Source: Streptomyces sp. TN58 (GTDB taxonomy: Bacteria > Actinomycetota > Actinomycetes > Streptomycetales > Streptomycetaceae). Taken from it: a stretch of DNA of 64,000 nt. The translations under genes were made by a program, and so were the position numbers. Positions 8,190-16,635 of the stretch are shown piece by piece. Each line of letters starts with the position of its first letter. Within the stretch, counting starts at the first letter, position 1. The notes beneath the pieces were generated by a model. It was not told the DNA's origin and made no database searches. It saw nothing but the letters and a program-made list of their open reading frames with translations. Location of the stretch: contig NZ_CP018870.1 in the NCBI RefSeq assembly GCF_001941845.1, positions 3,752,501-3,816,500 on the forward strand. The letters run 5' to 3'.

Positions 8190-8684
8190 CTACGGCTGGG
8201 GCGGGGCCCCGAACTCCTCCTGGTTGATCTTCATGGTGTTCTCGGCGATGGCGTTGCTGACCATCACGTCGGCCTCCTCGCGGATGTCCGGGTGCTCGTC
8301 GAGGTAGGCAGCGAGTTCGGCGGTGGCCCGGCGGTACACGTGCTGGGCTCTTTGGGCGGCCGCGTTGGCGGCCACGACGGTGTCGATCAGCTCCATGGCG
8401 CGGCCGGCGGCTGCCAGGGCCGGCGGGCCGACGAGGTTGGACAGCGACACCCCGAAGACCTCGGCGAAGCCGATGGCCTCGTCGAGGTTGATGCGGCGCT
8501 TGCCGTTCTCGATCCGCCACACCGCCGACGGGTTCATCTCGTAGCCGGCCTCGTTGAGCCGGTCGGAGAGCGTGGTGGTGCTCCAGCCCCGCCGCTCTCG
8601 CTCGGCCTTGATCCGCTTGGCGGCGTTGTCCTCGCCCTTGAGCAGGACGCCCTCGGATGCGTCCTCGCCGTCGTCGTCGGGCAT
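8190..8684 (-). CDS. XRE-family transcriptional regulator of the element
   Basis: 164 residues from ATG 8684 with a GAGGAAGGA ribosome site. The helix-turn-helix occupies about residues 20-75 (AKRIKAERERRGWSTTTLSDRLNEAG and SAVWRIENGKRRI). The rest is a helical C-terminus of unknown role. It is transcribed leftward towards xis/int and divergently from the ATPase gene at 8966, so it probably controls both. The upstream region has AAACAG and CTGTTT as possible half-sites (about 8732-8757). Confidence 0.85.
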   Translation of the reverse strand: MPDDDGEDASEGVLLKGEDNAAKRIKAERERRGWSTTTLSDRLNEAGYEMNPSAVWRIENGKRRINLDEAIGFAEVFGVSLSNLVGPPALAAAGRAMELIDTVVAANAAAQRAQHVYRRATAELAAYLDEHPDIREEADVMVSNAIAENTMKINQEEFGAPPQP

Positions 8685-8845
8685 TAACCCGTCCTTCCTC
8701 TCGCATCATGTCCCTGCAATTCGCAGCAGCCTAAACAGTACACCATGCTCTGCTGTTTGCATAGTCTCTCTGCGTGTGGCATGGTTGATGTACTGGACCG
8801 CTGCTGTCCACAGGAGACCGCCAGCACCTAGCCCGACATGCAAAA

Positions 8846-8876
8846 AGCCCCCCGGTGCTTGCGACACCGAGGGGCT
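8846..8876 (-). terminator. Leftward intrinsic terminator upstream of the ATPase gene
   Basis: Stem 8846-8857 with 8865-8876 (one mismatch, 7-base loop). Read on the minus strand it is followed by TTTTTG, so it terminates leftward transcription coming from about 8880 to 9100. There is no convincing minus-strand gene there, so an antisense or regulatory RNA is a possible source. Confidence 0.7.
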
Positions 8877-8965
8877 CAAAGCGCAAACCTCACGCCGCCC
8901 ATCCCTGAACGACTAGCTGCAGTGCCGGGATTGCCGTCCCATATGGCCGCAGATTGAGGAGCTCG

Positions 8966-10177
8966 ATGTCCAGTATGGACGAAGCCACCCCGAACACGCC
9001 ATCGCTTCCCGTCGAGTGGCCGCCGACCGCCGTCCCCGGCCAGCCGACTATTCCCGCGCCCACCCCGGACCCCGAGGGCGTGGAGGTCCTGGACCTACTC
9101 CGGGACACGATCCGGCGCTACGTCGTGATGCCGAGCGACGAAGCCCTGACCGCGACCACGCTGTGGGCGGCGGCGACCCACCTGCAGACGGTGTGGCAGC
9201 ACGCGCCGCGCCTCGCGGTGGTCGGACCGGCCAAGCGCTGCGGCAAGTCACGGCTCCTCGAAGTCCTGATCGAGGCCGTCCACGAGCCGCTGATCACGGT
9301 CAACGCCTCCGCCGCCGCGATCTTCCGGTCGATCGGCGAGGGCAACCCGCCCACGCTCCTCGTGGACGAGGTCGACACGATCTTCGGCAGCGCGAAGGTC
9401 GCGGAGAAGAACGAGGAGATGCGCGGCCTGCTCAACGCCGGCCACCAGCGCAACCGGCCCACCCTGCGGGTCTCCGGCCCCAACCACGAGGTGGTCAAGT
9501 TCGACACCTTCGCCATGGCCGCCCTCGCCGGAATCGGCGACCTGCCCGACACGATCATGGACCGGTCGGTTGTCATCCGCATGCGCCGCCGAGCCGAGAC
9601 CGAGAAGGTCAGTTTCTGGCGCTACGGCCGCGACGACCTGGCCGTACGCGAGCTCCGCACACGGCTGGCGGCCTGGCTGGCCTCCGTACGCGAGAAGGCA
9701 CTCGCCCTGGAGCCGAAGATGCCGGTCGAGGACCGCGCCGCCGACACCTGGGCGCCGCTGATCAGCGTCGCCGACCTCGCGGGCGGAGACTGGCCCGTCC
9801 TGGCCCGCACCGCGTGCACGGCCATGACCGACTACGAGGCCGGGCGCGACGAGGACGGCGGACTGAAGATCCGCATCCTCGCCGACATCCGCCGCGCCTT
9901 CGCCTCCGAGGGCGACCAGCCGGCGATCCGCACCGGCCGCCTCCTGGAGATACTCAACGCCGACCCCGAGGCGCCCTGGGCCGAGCACAGTCCCAGCGGG
10001 CTCACCCCGCGCGGCCTGCAGATCCTGCTCCAGGACTACGGCATCAAGTCGGCCAACCGCCGCTTCCCCGGCGGCCACCAGGCCAAGGGCTTCACCCGCG
10101 CCCAGTTCACCGACGCCTGGACCCGCTACTGCCCGCCCGAGGCAGCCACCACCCTCCCGGTCGAGCCCGGCGCCTGA
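8966..10177 (+). CDS. DUF3631-type ATPase of the element
   Basis: 403 residues from ATG 8966 (GAGGAG ribosome site). A P-loop GPAKRCGKS at 87-95 and a Walker B LLVDEVD at 131-137 sit in a helicase-like ATPase fold. The C-terminal half ends in a winged-helix-like segment (GLTPRGLQILLQDYGIKSANRRF). Proteins of this type are found with primase or mobilization genes on actinobacterial plasmids and integrative elements, and probably act in element replication or DNA unwinding. It is the first gene of the rightward module. Confidence 0.8.
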   Translation: MSSMDEATPNTPSLPVEWPPTAVPGQPTIPAPTPDPEGVEVLDLLRDTIRRYVVMPSDEALTATTLWAAATHLQTVWQHAPRLAVVGPAKRCGKSRLLEVLIEAVHEPLITVNASAAAIFRSIGEGNPPTLLVDEVDTIFGSAKVAEKNEEMRGLLNAGHQRNRPTLRVSGPNHEVVKFDTFAMAALAGIGDLPDTIMDRSVVIRMRRRAETEKVSFWRYGRDDLAVRELRTRLAAWLASVREKALALEPKMPVEDRAADTWAPLISVADLAGGDWPVLARTACTAMTDYEAGRDEDGGLKIRILADIRRAFASEGDQPAIRTGRLLEILNADPEAPWAEHSPSGLTPRGLQILLQDYGIKSANRRFPGGHQAKGFTRAQFTDAWTRYCPPEAATTLPVEPGA

Positions 10178-10185
10178 CCCTCCCC

Positions 10186-10311
10186 GACTCGTCCCACTCG
10201 TACCCGCGCAGGTCAGCGCGGGGACGAGTCACCGACCCGCAACGAGTCGACTCGACATCACCGCCCCACCCGTACCTGCCATGACCAGCGGCGGGACGGG
10301 TGGGACGAGTC
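10186..10311. repeat. Repeated GGGACGAGTC motif between ATPase and membrane-protein genes
   Basis: GACTCGTCCC at 10186-10195 recurs inverted as GGGACGAGTC at 10221-10230 and 10302-10311, with the palindrome CGAGTCGACTCG at 10243-10254 between them. It could be a terminator, a regulator-binding site or part of a replication origin. Confidence 0.6.
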
Positions 10312-10401
10312 CCCACCGCCCACGGCCGCCCACGCCGGCGGCCACACCCAGCCCTGGAGCCCTCCACCTTGCATCTCCCTGCTCCAAGCGCCCCGGCGGC
10401 C

Positions 10402-11466
10402 ATGCGCAGCATCCGTGCCGGCATGGCGCGGTTCGCCTCCGGCGCCAAGAACGACGACCTCAAGCAGCGTGCCGATCCTGGCGACGCTCGCCGAGCACCC
10501 GCTCCCGCCGGGAGTCGTCGTGTGAACCGCACGGGACGCATCGCCCTCGTGATCGGCCTGGTGGCCGTCGTCCTCATGGCCTTCCGGGTCTCGTGGAACG
10601 CGCTGTCCGACGTGGCCCGCGCCATCGGCGCCGACTCCACCGCCGCCTTTCTCTACCCGATCGTGGTCGACGGGCTCATGGCCCTCGCGCTGATCGCCAC
10701 GCTCGTGCTGACCGACGCCGACCGGAAGTTCGCGCTGCGGGTCCTGGCGACCTACACGATCGCCAGCCTCCTGCTGAACTACGTGCACGGCCTCGTACCG
10801 GCCCTGCACACCGACTCGATCCAGTGGGGCCGACTGACCGACTTGGACTACGCGAACTGGGCCCTCGTCCTGCTGGCGACCTCACTCCCGGTCGGGTCGA
10901 TCTACTTCGGATCGGACCTCGTGGCGAAGGTGCTGCACCACAAACCCGAGTCGGCCGACTCCCCCGAAACGGCCTCCGGCCAGTCGGTCGGCGAGCAGGC
11001 CCCGCAGTCGACGCCTGACCGGCCCGGATCGATCCCCGAGCAGCTGACCGAGTCGACCCCCAGGAAGGTCACCGAAGGGCCCGTGACGGGGTCGGCCGAG
11101 GGAGTCGACGCAGCCCCCGGCGCCCGACCGCCCCGGTCGGTCACAGCGGCGGCGTCGAGCGGTGCCGCCCCGCGTCGGGCGACCGGTCGGGTCCCCGCCG
11201 CAGCCAAGCCGACCGCCGACCGCACCCGCACCGACGCCGACCTCCTCGACAAGGCCCGGCTCCTGACCGCCGACTGGACCGGTGACCAACTGACCGCCGA
11301 GCGCTTGCGGACCGAACTACGGATCGGCCAGAACCGCGCCCGCATCCTGCGCGACCGACTGCAGGCCGAGCGGACCGGCCAGGACCAGCCCGCCCTGCAC
11401 GACGGCTCCGCGATCGGGTCACTCGACGGACTCGACGGCGCCACCGCCACCGTCGGCATCGCCTGA
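10402..11466 (+). CDS. DUF2637-type membrane protein (spread/transfer accessory)
   Basis: 354 residues if started at ATG 10402; the open frame reaches to 10300 and a GTG at about 10520 is also possible. Four hydrophobic segments in the first half (IALVIGLVAVVLMAF, AAFLYPIVVDGLMALALIA, ALRVLATYTIASLLLNYVHG, WALVLLATSLPVGSIYF) match the DUF2637 pattern seen in Streptomyces plasmid and element proteins thought to assist transfer or intramycelial spread. The second half is hydrophilic, Ser/Thr/Pro-rich, ending in a helix-turn-helix-like LTAERLRTELRIGQNRARILRDRL. Confidence 0.75.
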   Translation: MRSIRAGMARFASGAKNDDLKQRADPGDARRAPAPAGSRRVNRTGRIALVIGLVAVVLMAFRVSWNALSDVARAIGADSTAAFLYPIVVDGLMALALIATLVLTDADRKFALRVLATYTIASLLLNYVHGLVPALHTDSIQWGRLTDLDYANWALVLLATSLPVGSIYFGSDLVAKVLHHKPESADSPETASGQSVGEQAPQSTPDRPGSIPEQLTESTPRKVTEGPVTGSAEGVDAAPGARPPRSVTAAASSGAAPRRATGRVPAAAKPTADRTRTDADLLDKARLLTADWTGDQLTAERLRTELRIGQNRARILRDRLQAERTGQDQPALHDGSAIGSLDGLDGATATVGIA

Positions 11467-11572
11467 CCCTCACACCGACCTCGCCCTTCCGTCGCATCCC
11501 GGGTCCTGTGCAGCCGAGCGCACAGGGACCCGGAGACCGCGCACAACCAAACGCCCATCGGAGAACCGACCC

Positions 11573-12154
11573 ATGCACGACCTGAACTACGAACTCCCCA
11601 CCACCCAGCAGCAGATGATCACCGGCCTCAACGACGCAGCAAGTTGTCGGGTAAGGAGTCCTTACCCGACCTCCGCCCCAGGGGAGGTGGAGGCGTCCGG
11701 CGCCGAGGGGGCGCCGGTGTCGGCCGGCCCGGGGGAGCCGACTCAGGGAGAAGCCACACAGCCGTGCGCGCCGCGCCGCCGTCTTCGCGAACCCACGCTG
11801 CGCGAGAAGCGCGTCCACCCCCGCTACAGCGACACCGAGTTCACCCTCCTCACGACAGCCGCTCACCTCAGCCGCATGTCGGTCGGCGGCTACGTCGCCG
11901 AGACCTCGCTCGCCGCCGCCCGTGCGGATGATCCCACCGCCGCGGTCGCTGACTACCGAGCCATGCTCCAGGCGCTGATGGCCGCCAACCGTGAGCTCGC
12001 CGCAGTCGGCCGCAACCTCAACCAGCTCACCTGGCACCTTCACAAGGACGGCGCCTGGCCCGCGCAGGACAGCGTGGCGCGACTGCTGAACCGGGTCGAG
12101 GCATCGGTCGACGATGTGGACCTGGCCGTCGCCCAGGTGATCTCGGGGCGGTGA
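11573..12154 (+). CDS. mobC: MobC-like relaxosome accessory protein
   Basis: Up to 193 residues. The conserved part starts at about residue 70 (RVHPRYSDTEFTLLTTAAHLSRMSVGGYVAETSL, a ribbon-helix-helix-like DNA-binding segment) and ends with LMAANRELAAVGRNLNQL, typical of MobC proteins that help relaxase bind oriT. The first 48 residues are low in complexity and contain the 25-bp palindrome. A GTG at 11717 with a good GAGGGGG site would exclude them. It ends 4 bp before the relaxase start. Confidence 0.82.
   Translation: MHDLNYELPTTQQQMITGLNDAASCRVRSPYPTSAPGEVEASGAEGAPVSAGPGEPTQGEATQPCAPRRRLREPTLREKRVHPRYSDTEFTLLTTAAHLSRMSVGGYVAETSLAAARADDPTAAVADYRAMLQALMAANRELAAVGRNLNQLTWHLHKDGAWPAQDSVARLLNRVEASVDDVDLAVAQVISGR
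11646..11670. other. Candidate origin of transfer (oriT) palindrome
   Basis: Perfect 25-bp palindrome with arms GTCGGGTAAGGA and TCCTTACCCGAC around a single G. It lies at the start of the mobC frame and about 490 bp before the relaxase gene. MOBP-type relaxases usually nick beside an inverted repeat upstream of mobC and the relaxase gene. It may alternatively be an operator. Confidence 0.5.
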
Positions 12155-12158
12155 CCAC

Positions 12159-13868
12159 GTGATTCCGAAGATCATCCTTGGCAAGGGTGCCCGCGCCACC
12201 CGTCGCCTCATCGGCTACCTGTACGGACCGGGCAGCGCCAACGAGCACACCGACCCGCACCTGGTCGCCTCCTGGAACGGCTTCGCCCCCGACCCCGGCC
12301 GCAGCCCCCACCGCAACCCGAAGCAGGTCGAGGACCAGCTCGCCGCGCAACTCGACCAGCCCGTGAAGATGCTCGGCGACAAGGCCCCGACGACCACGGT
12401 GTGGCACTGCCCGGTCCGCGCCGCTCCTGAGGACCCGATCCTGACCGACGCCCAGTGGGCGGATATCGCCCGCCGGATCGTGGCCGCCGCCGGCATCGCC
12501 CCTGAAGGCGACGAGGAAGCCTGCCGCTGGGTGGCGGTACGCCACGCCGACGACCACATCCACATCGCCGCCACCCTCGTACGCCAGGACGGCCGCCGCC
12601 CCCGCCGCGACCACGACATCCGCGCCGTCCAGCGCGAAGCCCGCAAGATCGAAGCCGACCTCGGCCTGCGCCGCCTCAACCCCGGCGACGGCACCGCCGC
12701 CAAGCGCCCCACCAGCAAGGAACACTTCAAGGCCAAGCGCCAGGGCCAGGACACCACGACCCGCGAGATCTTGCGCATGCGGGTACGGCGAGCGGTGGCC
12801 GCCGCGTCCAGCGAGACGGAGTTCTTCGCCGTGCTGGAGGCGACCGGCGTGGACGTGCGCCCCAAGACCGGCCCGTCCGGCGACGTCCTCGGCTACAGCG
12901 TCGCCCTGCCCGGCGACCTCAACAAGCACGGCGAGCCCGTGTGGTTCTCCGGCTCCACCCTCGCCGGTGACCTCTCCCTGCCCAAGATCCGCCACCGCCT
13001 CGCCGACACCGCGCCAGAACCGGTCACCGTCCGGCCGGCCGACCCCTGGCACCAGGCCACCGCCGCCACCGAACGCATCCCTGACCACCTCATTCGCGAC
13101 GACAACCCCATCGCCCAAGGCCAGCTCGTCGCCCTCGGCGGAGCCCTCGACCTGTTGCCCCTCACCGCACCGGCTGCCGCGAGGACCGAGCTCGAACGGG
13201 CCGCCGCCCTCTTCGAGCGCGCCACCCGCTCCCGTATCACCGCCGACCTCGACAGCGCCCGCGTCCTGCGCCGCAGCGTCCAGACGATCCTGCGCACCCC
13301 CACCGCAACAGGCGACGGGGCCGGGCTGGCCATGCTGCTGGACGCTGCCCTCATCGCCGTGGCCTTCGCGAAGCACTGGCACCGCACCCACCAGCACGCC
13401 CAGCAGGAGGCGGCAGCCCAGCAGGCTCTCGTCCACCTCCAGACCGCCTACGCCCAGGTCGCCGTCCCGATCCTGGACAACCTCGCCCGCCGCACCCCCG
13501 GCATCCAAACCAAACAGCGCTACGCCCATCACCTCCAGCAGACCGTCCCCGAGCACGCCGACCGCATCCTGAAGGACCCCGCCTGGGACGCCCTCACCAC
13601 GACCCTCGCCGACGCGGAAACAGCCGGCCACAACCCGGCCACCCTCCTCGACCAGGCCCTCGGCCAACGCACCCTCGACGACGCCCACAACCCCGCCCGC
13701 GCCCTGACCTGGCGCATCCACCGCCTCGGCCAACGCCACACACCCGGGCCTCGCGCCCAGGCAGCCATGGCCCGCAGCACCACACGCCGCCCCACCACCA
13801 ACCCGACGCACCCGTCGGCCACTGTGCCAGCCACCGTGCAGCAGCCGTCACACATGCGCCGGCGTTGA
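12159..13868 (+). CDS. MOBP-type relaxase / mobilization nuclease
   Basis: 569 residues from a GTG start 4 bp after mobC. N-terminal relaxase domain, about residues 1-190, with GYLYGPG near residue 20 (possible catalytic tyrosine) and the metal-binding histidines in VRHADDHIHIA at about residue 128. This is the three-histidine motif of the family. The C-terminal half is helical and Ala/Thr-rich without a helicase motif. It would nick the element DNA at oriT and lead the strand into the recipient. Twelve bases after its stop begins the first palindrome array. Confidence 0.9.
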   Translation: MIPKIILGKGARATRRLIGYLYGPGSANEHTDPHLVASWNGFAPDPGRSPHRNPKQVEDQLAAQLDQPVKMLGDKAPTTTVWHCPVRAAPEDPILTDAQWADIARRIVAAAGIAPEGDEEACRWVAVRHADDHIHIAATLVRQDGRRPRRDHDIRAVQREARKIEADLGLRRLNPGDGTAAKRPTSKEHFKAKRQGQDTTTREILRMRVRRAVAAASSETEFFAVLEATGVDVRPKTGPSGDVLGYSVALPGDLNKHGEPVWFSGSTLAGDLSLPKIRHRLADTAPEPVTVRPADPWHQATAATERIPDHLIRDDNPIAQGQLVALGGALDLLPLTAPAAARTELERAAALFERATRSRITADLDSARVLRRSVQTILRTPTATGDGAGLAMLLDAALIAVAFAKHWHRTHQHAQQEAAAQQALVHLQTAYAQVAVPILDNLARRTPGIQTKQRYAHHLQQTVPEHADRILKDPAWDALTTTLADAETAGHNPATLLDQALGQRTLDDAHNPARALTWRIHRLGQRHTPGPRAQAAMARSTTRRPTTNPTHPSATVPATVQQPSHMRRR

Positions 13869-13879
13869 CCGGCCGACCT

Positions 13880-14016
13880 GTTCCGCGACGGGACAGCGAA
13901 GATGATCCGTCGCGGAACACCTACTCCGTTCCGAGAGGGAACAGGCCGCAGCTTGTTCATTTTCGGAACGGCGGTCACGTTCATTTTCGGAACGGCCGCC
14001 CGTTCATTCTGTGAAC
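13880..14016. repeat. Array A: six 15-bp palindromes at 23-27 bp spacing
   Basis: Units start at 13880, 13904, 13928, 13955, 13979 and 14002. Each fits a pair of 5-bp half-sites, GTTCC or GTTCA and GGAAC or TGAAC, separated by five bases. Examples are GTTCCGAGAGGGAAC at 13928 and two copies of GTTCATTTTCGGAAC at 13955 and 13979; the units at 13880 and 13904 each carry one half-site mismatch. They lie in the convergent gap between the relaxase and flavoprotein genes. Array B at 22532 has the same unit and period. Confidence 0.9.
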
Positions 14017-14189
14017 AGGGTGGCCGTCGCCAGGAGGCACGGCGCCGAGCCGGCAGTACATGGGAACGCCATCAGGGCCTGCTCATCTCGGAGTCGGACT
14101 TGATGGCGCGTTGACGGACTCGAAAGTTCAAAGTGATGCCTCGGCTCCGAGAGTTCCGGCGCTGATGACTCCGCGCAGAACGTGCGCGA

Positions 14190-14732
14190 TCACCTTCCGG
14201 AAGAGCCTGCGATCTTGCCACCCAGCAGCTCCAGCGCCTCCTCCCATCGGAAGCGGTCCGCTCCACCACCTGCCTTGGGGCGGTGAGGCTCGTACGCCCC
14301 AACCAGAACGCCCATGTCGCGCAGTTGGTCCAGGCTCCGGCCGTACGCCGGGTGTGCGGCCATGGCGGCGTTCACGTACGGCAGGACGGCGGTCGGGATG
14401 CCCATGCCGTATGCCTCGCACAGGATGCCGAGGGCGAGGGTGTCGGCGATGCCGGCTGCCCACTTGTTGATCGTGTTGAACGTGGCCGGCGCCACGGCGA
14501 TGGCGTCGGCGGGCGGGAGCGGGCGCGGGTCGCCCGGGCTGCGCCAGGCTGAGCGGATGGGGTAGCCGGTCTGGGCCTCGATCGTCTCGGTGTCGAGGAA
14601 GCCGAGGCCCTGGGGTGTGGCTATGACGCCGACGCCCCATCCCTGCTCCTGCGCGGCGGTGATCAGCTTGTGGGCGTCGCCCGCGATGCCAGCGGCGCAG
14701 ACGACGACGTACAGGAACGGCTGTGCGGTCAC
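14190..14732 (-). CDS. Flavoprotein of the PPC-decarboxylase/CoaC fold
   Basis: 180 residues. The pattern VVVCAAGIAGDAHKLITAAQEQGWGVGVIATPQG, then ADAIAVAPATFNTINKWAAGIADTLALGILCEA, matches the flavin mononucleotide-binding fold of phosphopantothenoylcysteine decarboxylase-like proteins, including the PATFNTINK/N-x-G helix. Substrate unknown. Its GTG start overlaps the stop of the XRE-TPR regulator by 4 bp, so they form a leftward two-gene unit divergent from the cargo operon. It may make or sense a small molecule for that regulator (inference). Confidence 0.83.
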   Translation of the reverse strand: MTAQPFLYVVVCAAGIAGDAHKLITAAQEQGWGVGVIATPQGLGFLDTETIEAQTGYPIRSAWRSPGDPRPLPPADAIAVAPATFNTINKWAAGIADTLALGILCEAYGMGIPTAVLPYVNAAMAAHPAYGRSLDQLRDMGVLVGAYEPHRPKAGGGADRFRWEEALELLGGKIAGSSGR

Positions 14733-16012
14733 GCGGGGACTCCCAGTCGGCGGCTGAAGTGGTGGAGCTCGGGCAGCGTATGTCGCCGGTCGCGGGCGGC
14801 CATGTCGGCGACCAGGTCGCGGACGGCGGGGCGGCGTACGTCCTGGGCGGCGCAGGTCTCAGCGATGCGAAGGGCCTGGTAGCCCTCAGCGAGGCGGCCC
14901 TGCTGGTTGTAAGCGCGGGCGGCTTCGACCCATAGCGCCGCCCGGCGTTCGGGGACGGGGATGTGGCGGCGCATGAGGGGCGCGGCAGTGTTCAGGGCGA
15001 TGCCGGCGTCACCGAAGGCGACCGCGGCGCTCACCGCATGCAGGGCGACGTTGGTGGGGCTGAAGTTCGCCCAGGCGTCGGGCCGGTCGAGCGCGACGTA
15101 GCGGGCGACGTCCCGGGCTTCGTCCAGGAATTCGCGGGTGGCGGCGCGGTCGCCGGCGGTGCTGGCGGCCGTGACCCCGCGCAACAGGAGCAGGCCCACG
15201 GCGGCGAGGTAGCGCGGTGAGCGCTGGTCGTAGGCGCCAGCGAGCTGCCCCGCTGTGTGACGGACGAGAGTGACGGCCTGGGTCGTGTGCTTCTCGCGGG
15301 TCAGGACGTGGGCGTGCACACGGACGCTGGAAGCGAGGACGACGGGGTCGCCGGAGCGCTCGGCCTCGGCCAGGGCACGGCCCACCGCGAGCCAGGCGTT
15401 GCCGTGGTCCCCCTGCTTGAGCAGCAGGCTGGTCGAGGTCTGGTACGCGGTGGCGAGGAGGCCGGCCATCTCGGCCTCGTTGCGGTGGTCGCCTGCGGCT
15501 TCCCGCAAGTCGGCGAGGAGGCCGGGCAGGGTGGTCTCCAGCTCCGCGTAGTCGCAGGTGCAGAACAGACGCCGGGCAGTGGCGACCCGGATTTCCAGGG
15601 AGCCCTTATCTGAAGCGCCTCCCTGACCGGAGACCGTCCGCGGGCTGGGGAGGAGGGCGCGGACGAGGTCGTCGTGGGCAGCCGTGGCAGGGGTGGTGGG
15701 GGCCGTGAGGGACGCGATGCTCGCGGCAAGGAAGGTGCGGCGGCGCATGTCTTCTGTCTCAGGATCGTTGTTCGGTTCAACGGACGGGCCGGGGCCGCTC
15801 AGGCCGAGGTGATGAAGCGGGATGCCGAGTTCGGCGGCGACTGCGCGTAAGACCCGGGTGTCTTCCGTGCCCCGTCCGCTCTCCAGGCGGCTGAGCTTCG
15901 ACTGGTGGTAGCCCAGCGCGGTGGCGACGTCCGTCTGCGAGCGGCCGGTGCGCTGTCGGGCGCGCTTGATCGTCTCGCCGATCTTCTCAGCCTCGGTCTT
16001 CACGTCTGCCAT
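14729..16012 (-). CDS. XRE regulator with TPR-like C-terminal domain
   Basis: 427 residues from ATG 16012 with GGAAGG six bases upstream. The helix-turn-helix is at about residues 8-65 (IGETIKRARQRTGRSQTDVATALGYHQSKLSRLESGRG). A Ala/Thr-rich linker with MRRRTFLAASIASL follows, then about 300 residues of helical TPR-like repeats. Such proteins are common Streptomyces regulators whose TPR part may bind a ligand or partner. It shares a 170-bp divergent promoter region with the cargo operon, with a palindrome at 16080. Confidence 0.87.
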   Translation of the reverse strand: MADVKTEAEKIGETIKRARQRTGRSQTDVATALGYHQSKLSRLESGRGTEDTRVLRAVAAELGIPLHHLGLSGPGPSVEPNNDPETEDMRRRTFLAASIASLTAPTTPATAAHDDLVRALLPSPRTVSGQGGASDKGSLEIRVATARRLFCTCDYAELETTLPGLLADLREAAGDHRNEAEMAGLLATAYQTSTSLLLKQGDHGNAWLAVGRALAEAERSGDPVVLASSVRVHAHVLTREKHTTQAVTLVRHTAGQLAGAYDQRSPRYLAAVGLLLLRGVTAASTAGDRAATREFLDEARDVARYVALDRPDAWANFSPTNVALHAVSAAVAFGDAGIALNTAAPLMRRHIPVPERRAALWVEAARAYNQQGRLAEGYQALRIAETCAAQDVRRPAVRDLVADMAARDRRHTLPELHHFSRRLGVPA

Positions 16013-16079
16013 CCATGCCCTTCCGTCCGCGTCGAGCATGCCCCTGCGGACGAGCGTAGGCGAGCGGTACAGGGGCGTC

Positions 16080-16094
16080 ATGCAGCTTCTGCAT
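16080..16094. promoter_or_regulatory. Operator candidate between regulator and cargo operon
   Basis: Palindrome ATGCAG-CTT-CTGCAT in the divergent region between the XRE-TPR gene (start 16012) and the ATPase gene (start 16183). It is well placed to control both directions. Confidence 0.5.
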
Positions 16095-16182
16095 AGACGA
16101 TGCGGTACGGGCACAGAGCATCGCGAACGGCAAGCCCTGCGCGGTTCCTTGGGGTGGTCGATCCGACTCCTGGAGGCCGCTC

Positions 16183-16635
16183 GTGGAAGCGCACCAGCTC
16201 ACCTTCACTCTCTCACCGACACCGATCGCCGTGCCCACGGCACGACGCCAGATGCGGGATGCCATAGCCGCCTGGCCGACGGTGCCCGCGACGTCGGAAG
16301 CCGTCCACACGGCCGAGCTGGTCGTCAGCGAGCTCGTCACGAACGCGGTCCGCTACGCCGGTCACCAGCCGATCAGCGTCGTGGCCCAGCTCTCCGACGC
16401 GGTTCTGCGGGTGGAGGTCAGCGACGCGAGCCGCGCTCTGCCGAAACCGGCGCTGCCGGACGAGGACAGCGAGGGCGGACGCGGTCTCTTCCTCGTCGGC
16501 GTCCTCGCAGACCGCTTCGGTACGGCGCCGACGGAGTCCGGTAAGTGCTGCTGGGCCGAGATCGACATGGCTGCCCCGCCTCCGGCCGGGGCTGCTGCCA
16601 CCTTGTTGCTTCCTACGCAGAGGAGTTGTACGTGA
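16183..16635 (+). CDS. RsbW-like ATP-binding protein (GHKL ATPase)
   Basis: 150 residues from GTG 16183 with GGAGG upstream. GHKL motifs are present: N box ELVVSELVTNAVRYA at about 44-58, G1-like RVEVSDASRALP and G2-like EGGRGLFLVGVLADRFG. Members are usually anti-sigma or anti-anti-sigma kinases, or regulators of developmental signalling. It is the first gene of the cargo operon; the next gene's GTG overlaps its stop by 4 bp. It is likely regulatory rather than catalytic in the pathway. Confidence 0.85.
   Translation: MEAHQLTFTLSPTPIAVPTARRQMRDAIAAWPTVPATSEAVHTAELVVSELVTNAVRYAGHQPISVVAQLSDAVLRVEVSDASRALPKPALPDEDSEGGRGLFLVGVLADRFGTAPTESGKCCWAEIDMAAPPPAGAAATLLLPTQRSCT

Noticed and set aside
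12027..13811. 594-residue leftward Gly/Val-rich open frame
   Set aside because: Antisense to the relaxase gene, whose histidine motif and codon use are convincing.
13880..14016. Array A read as a CRISPR array
   Set aside because: Units are 15 bp with 8-12 bp gaps, too short for spacers; no cas gene is present. Same for array B.
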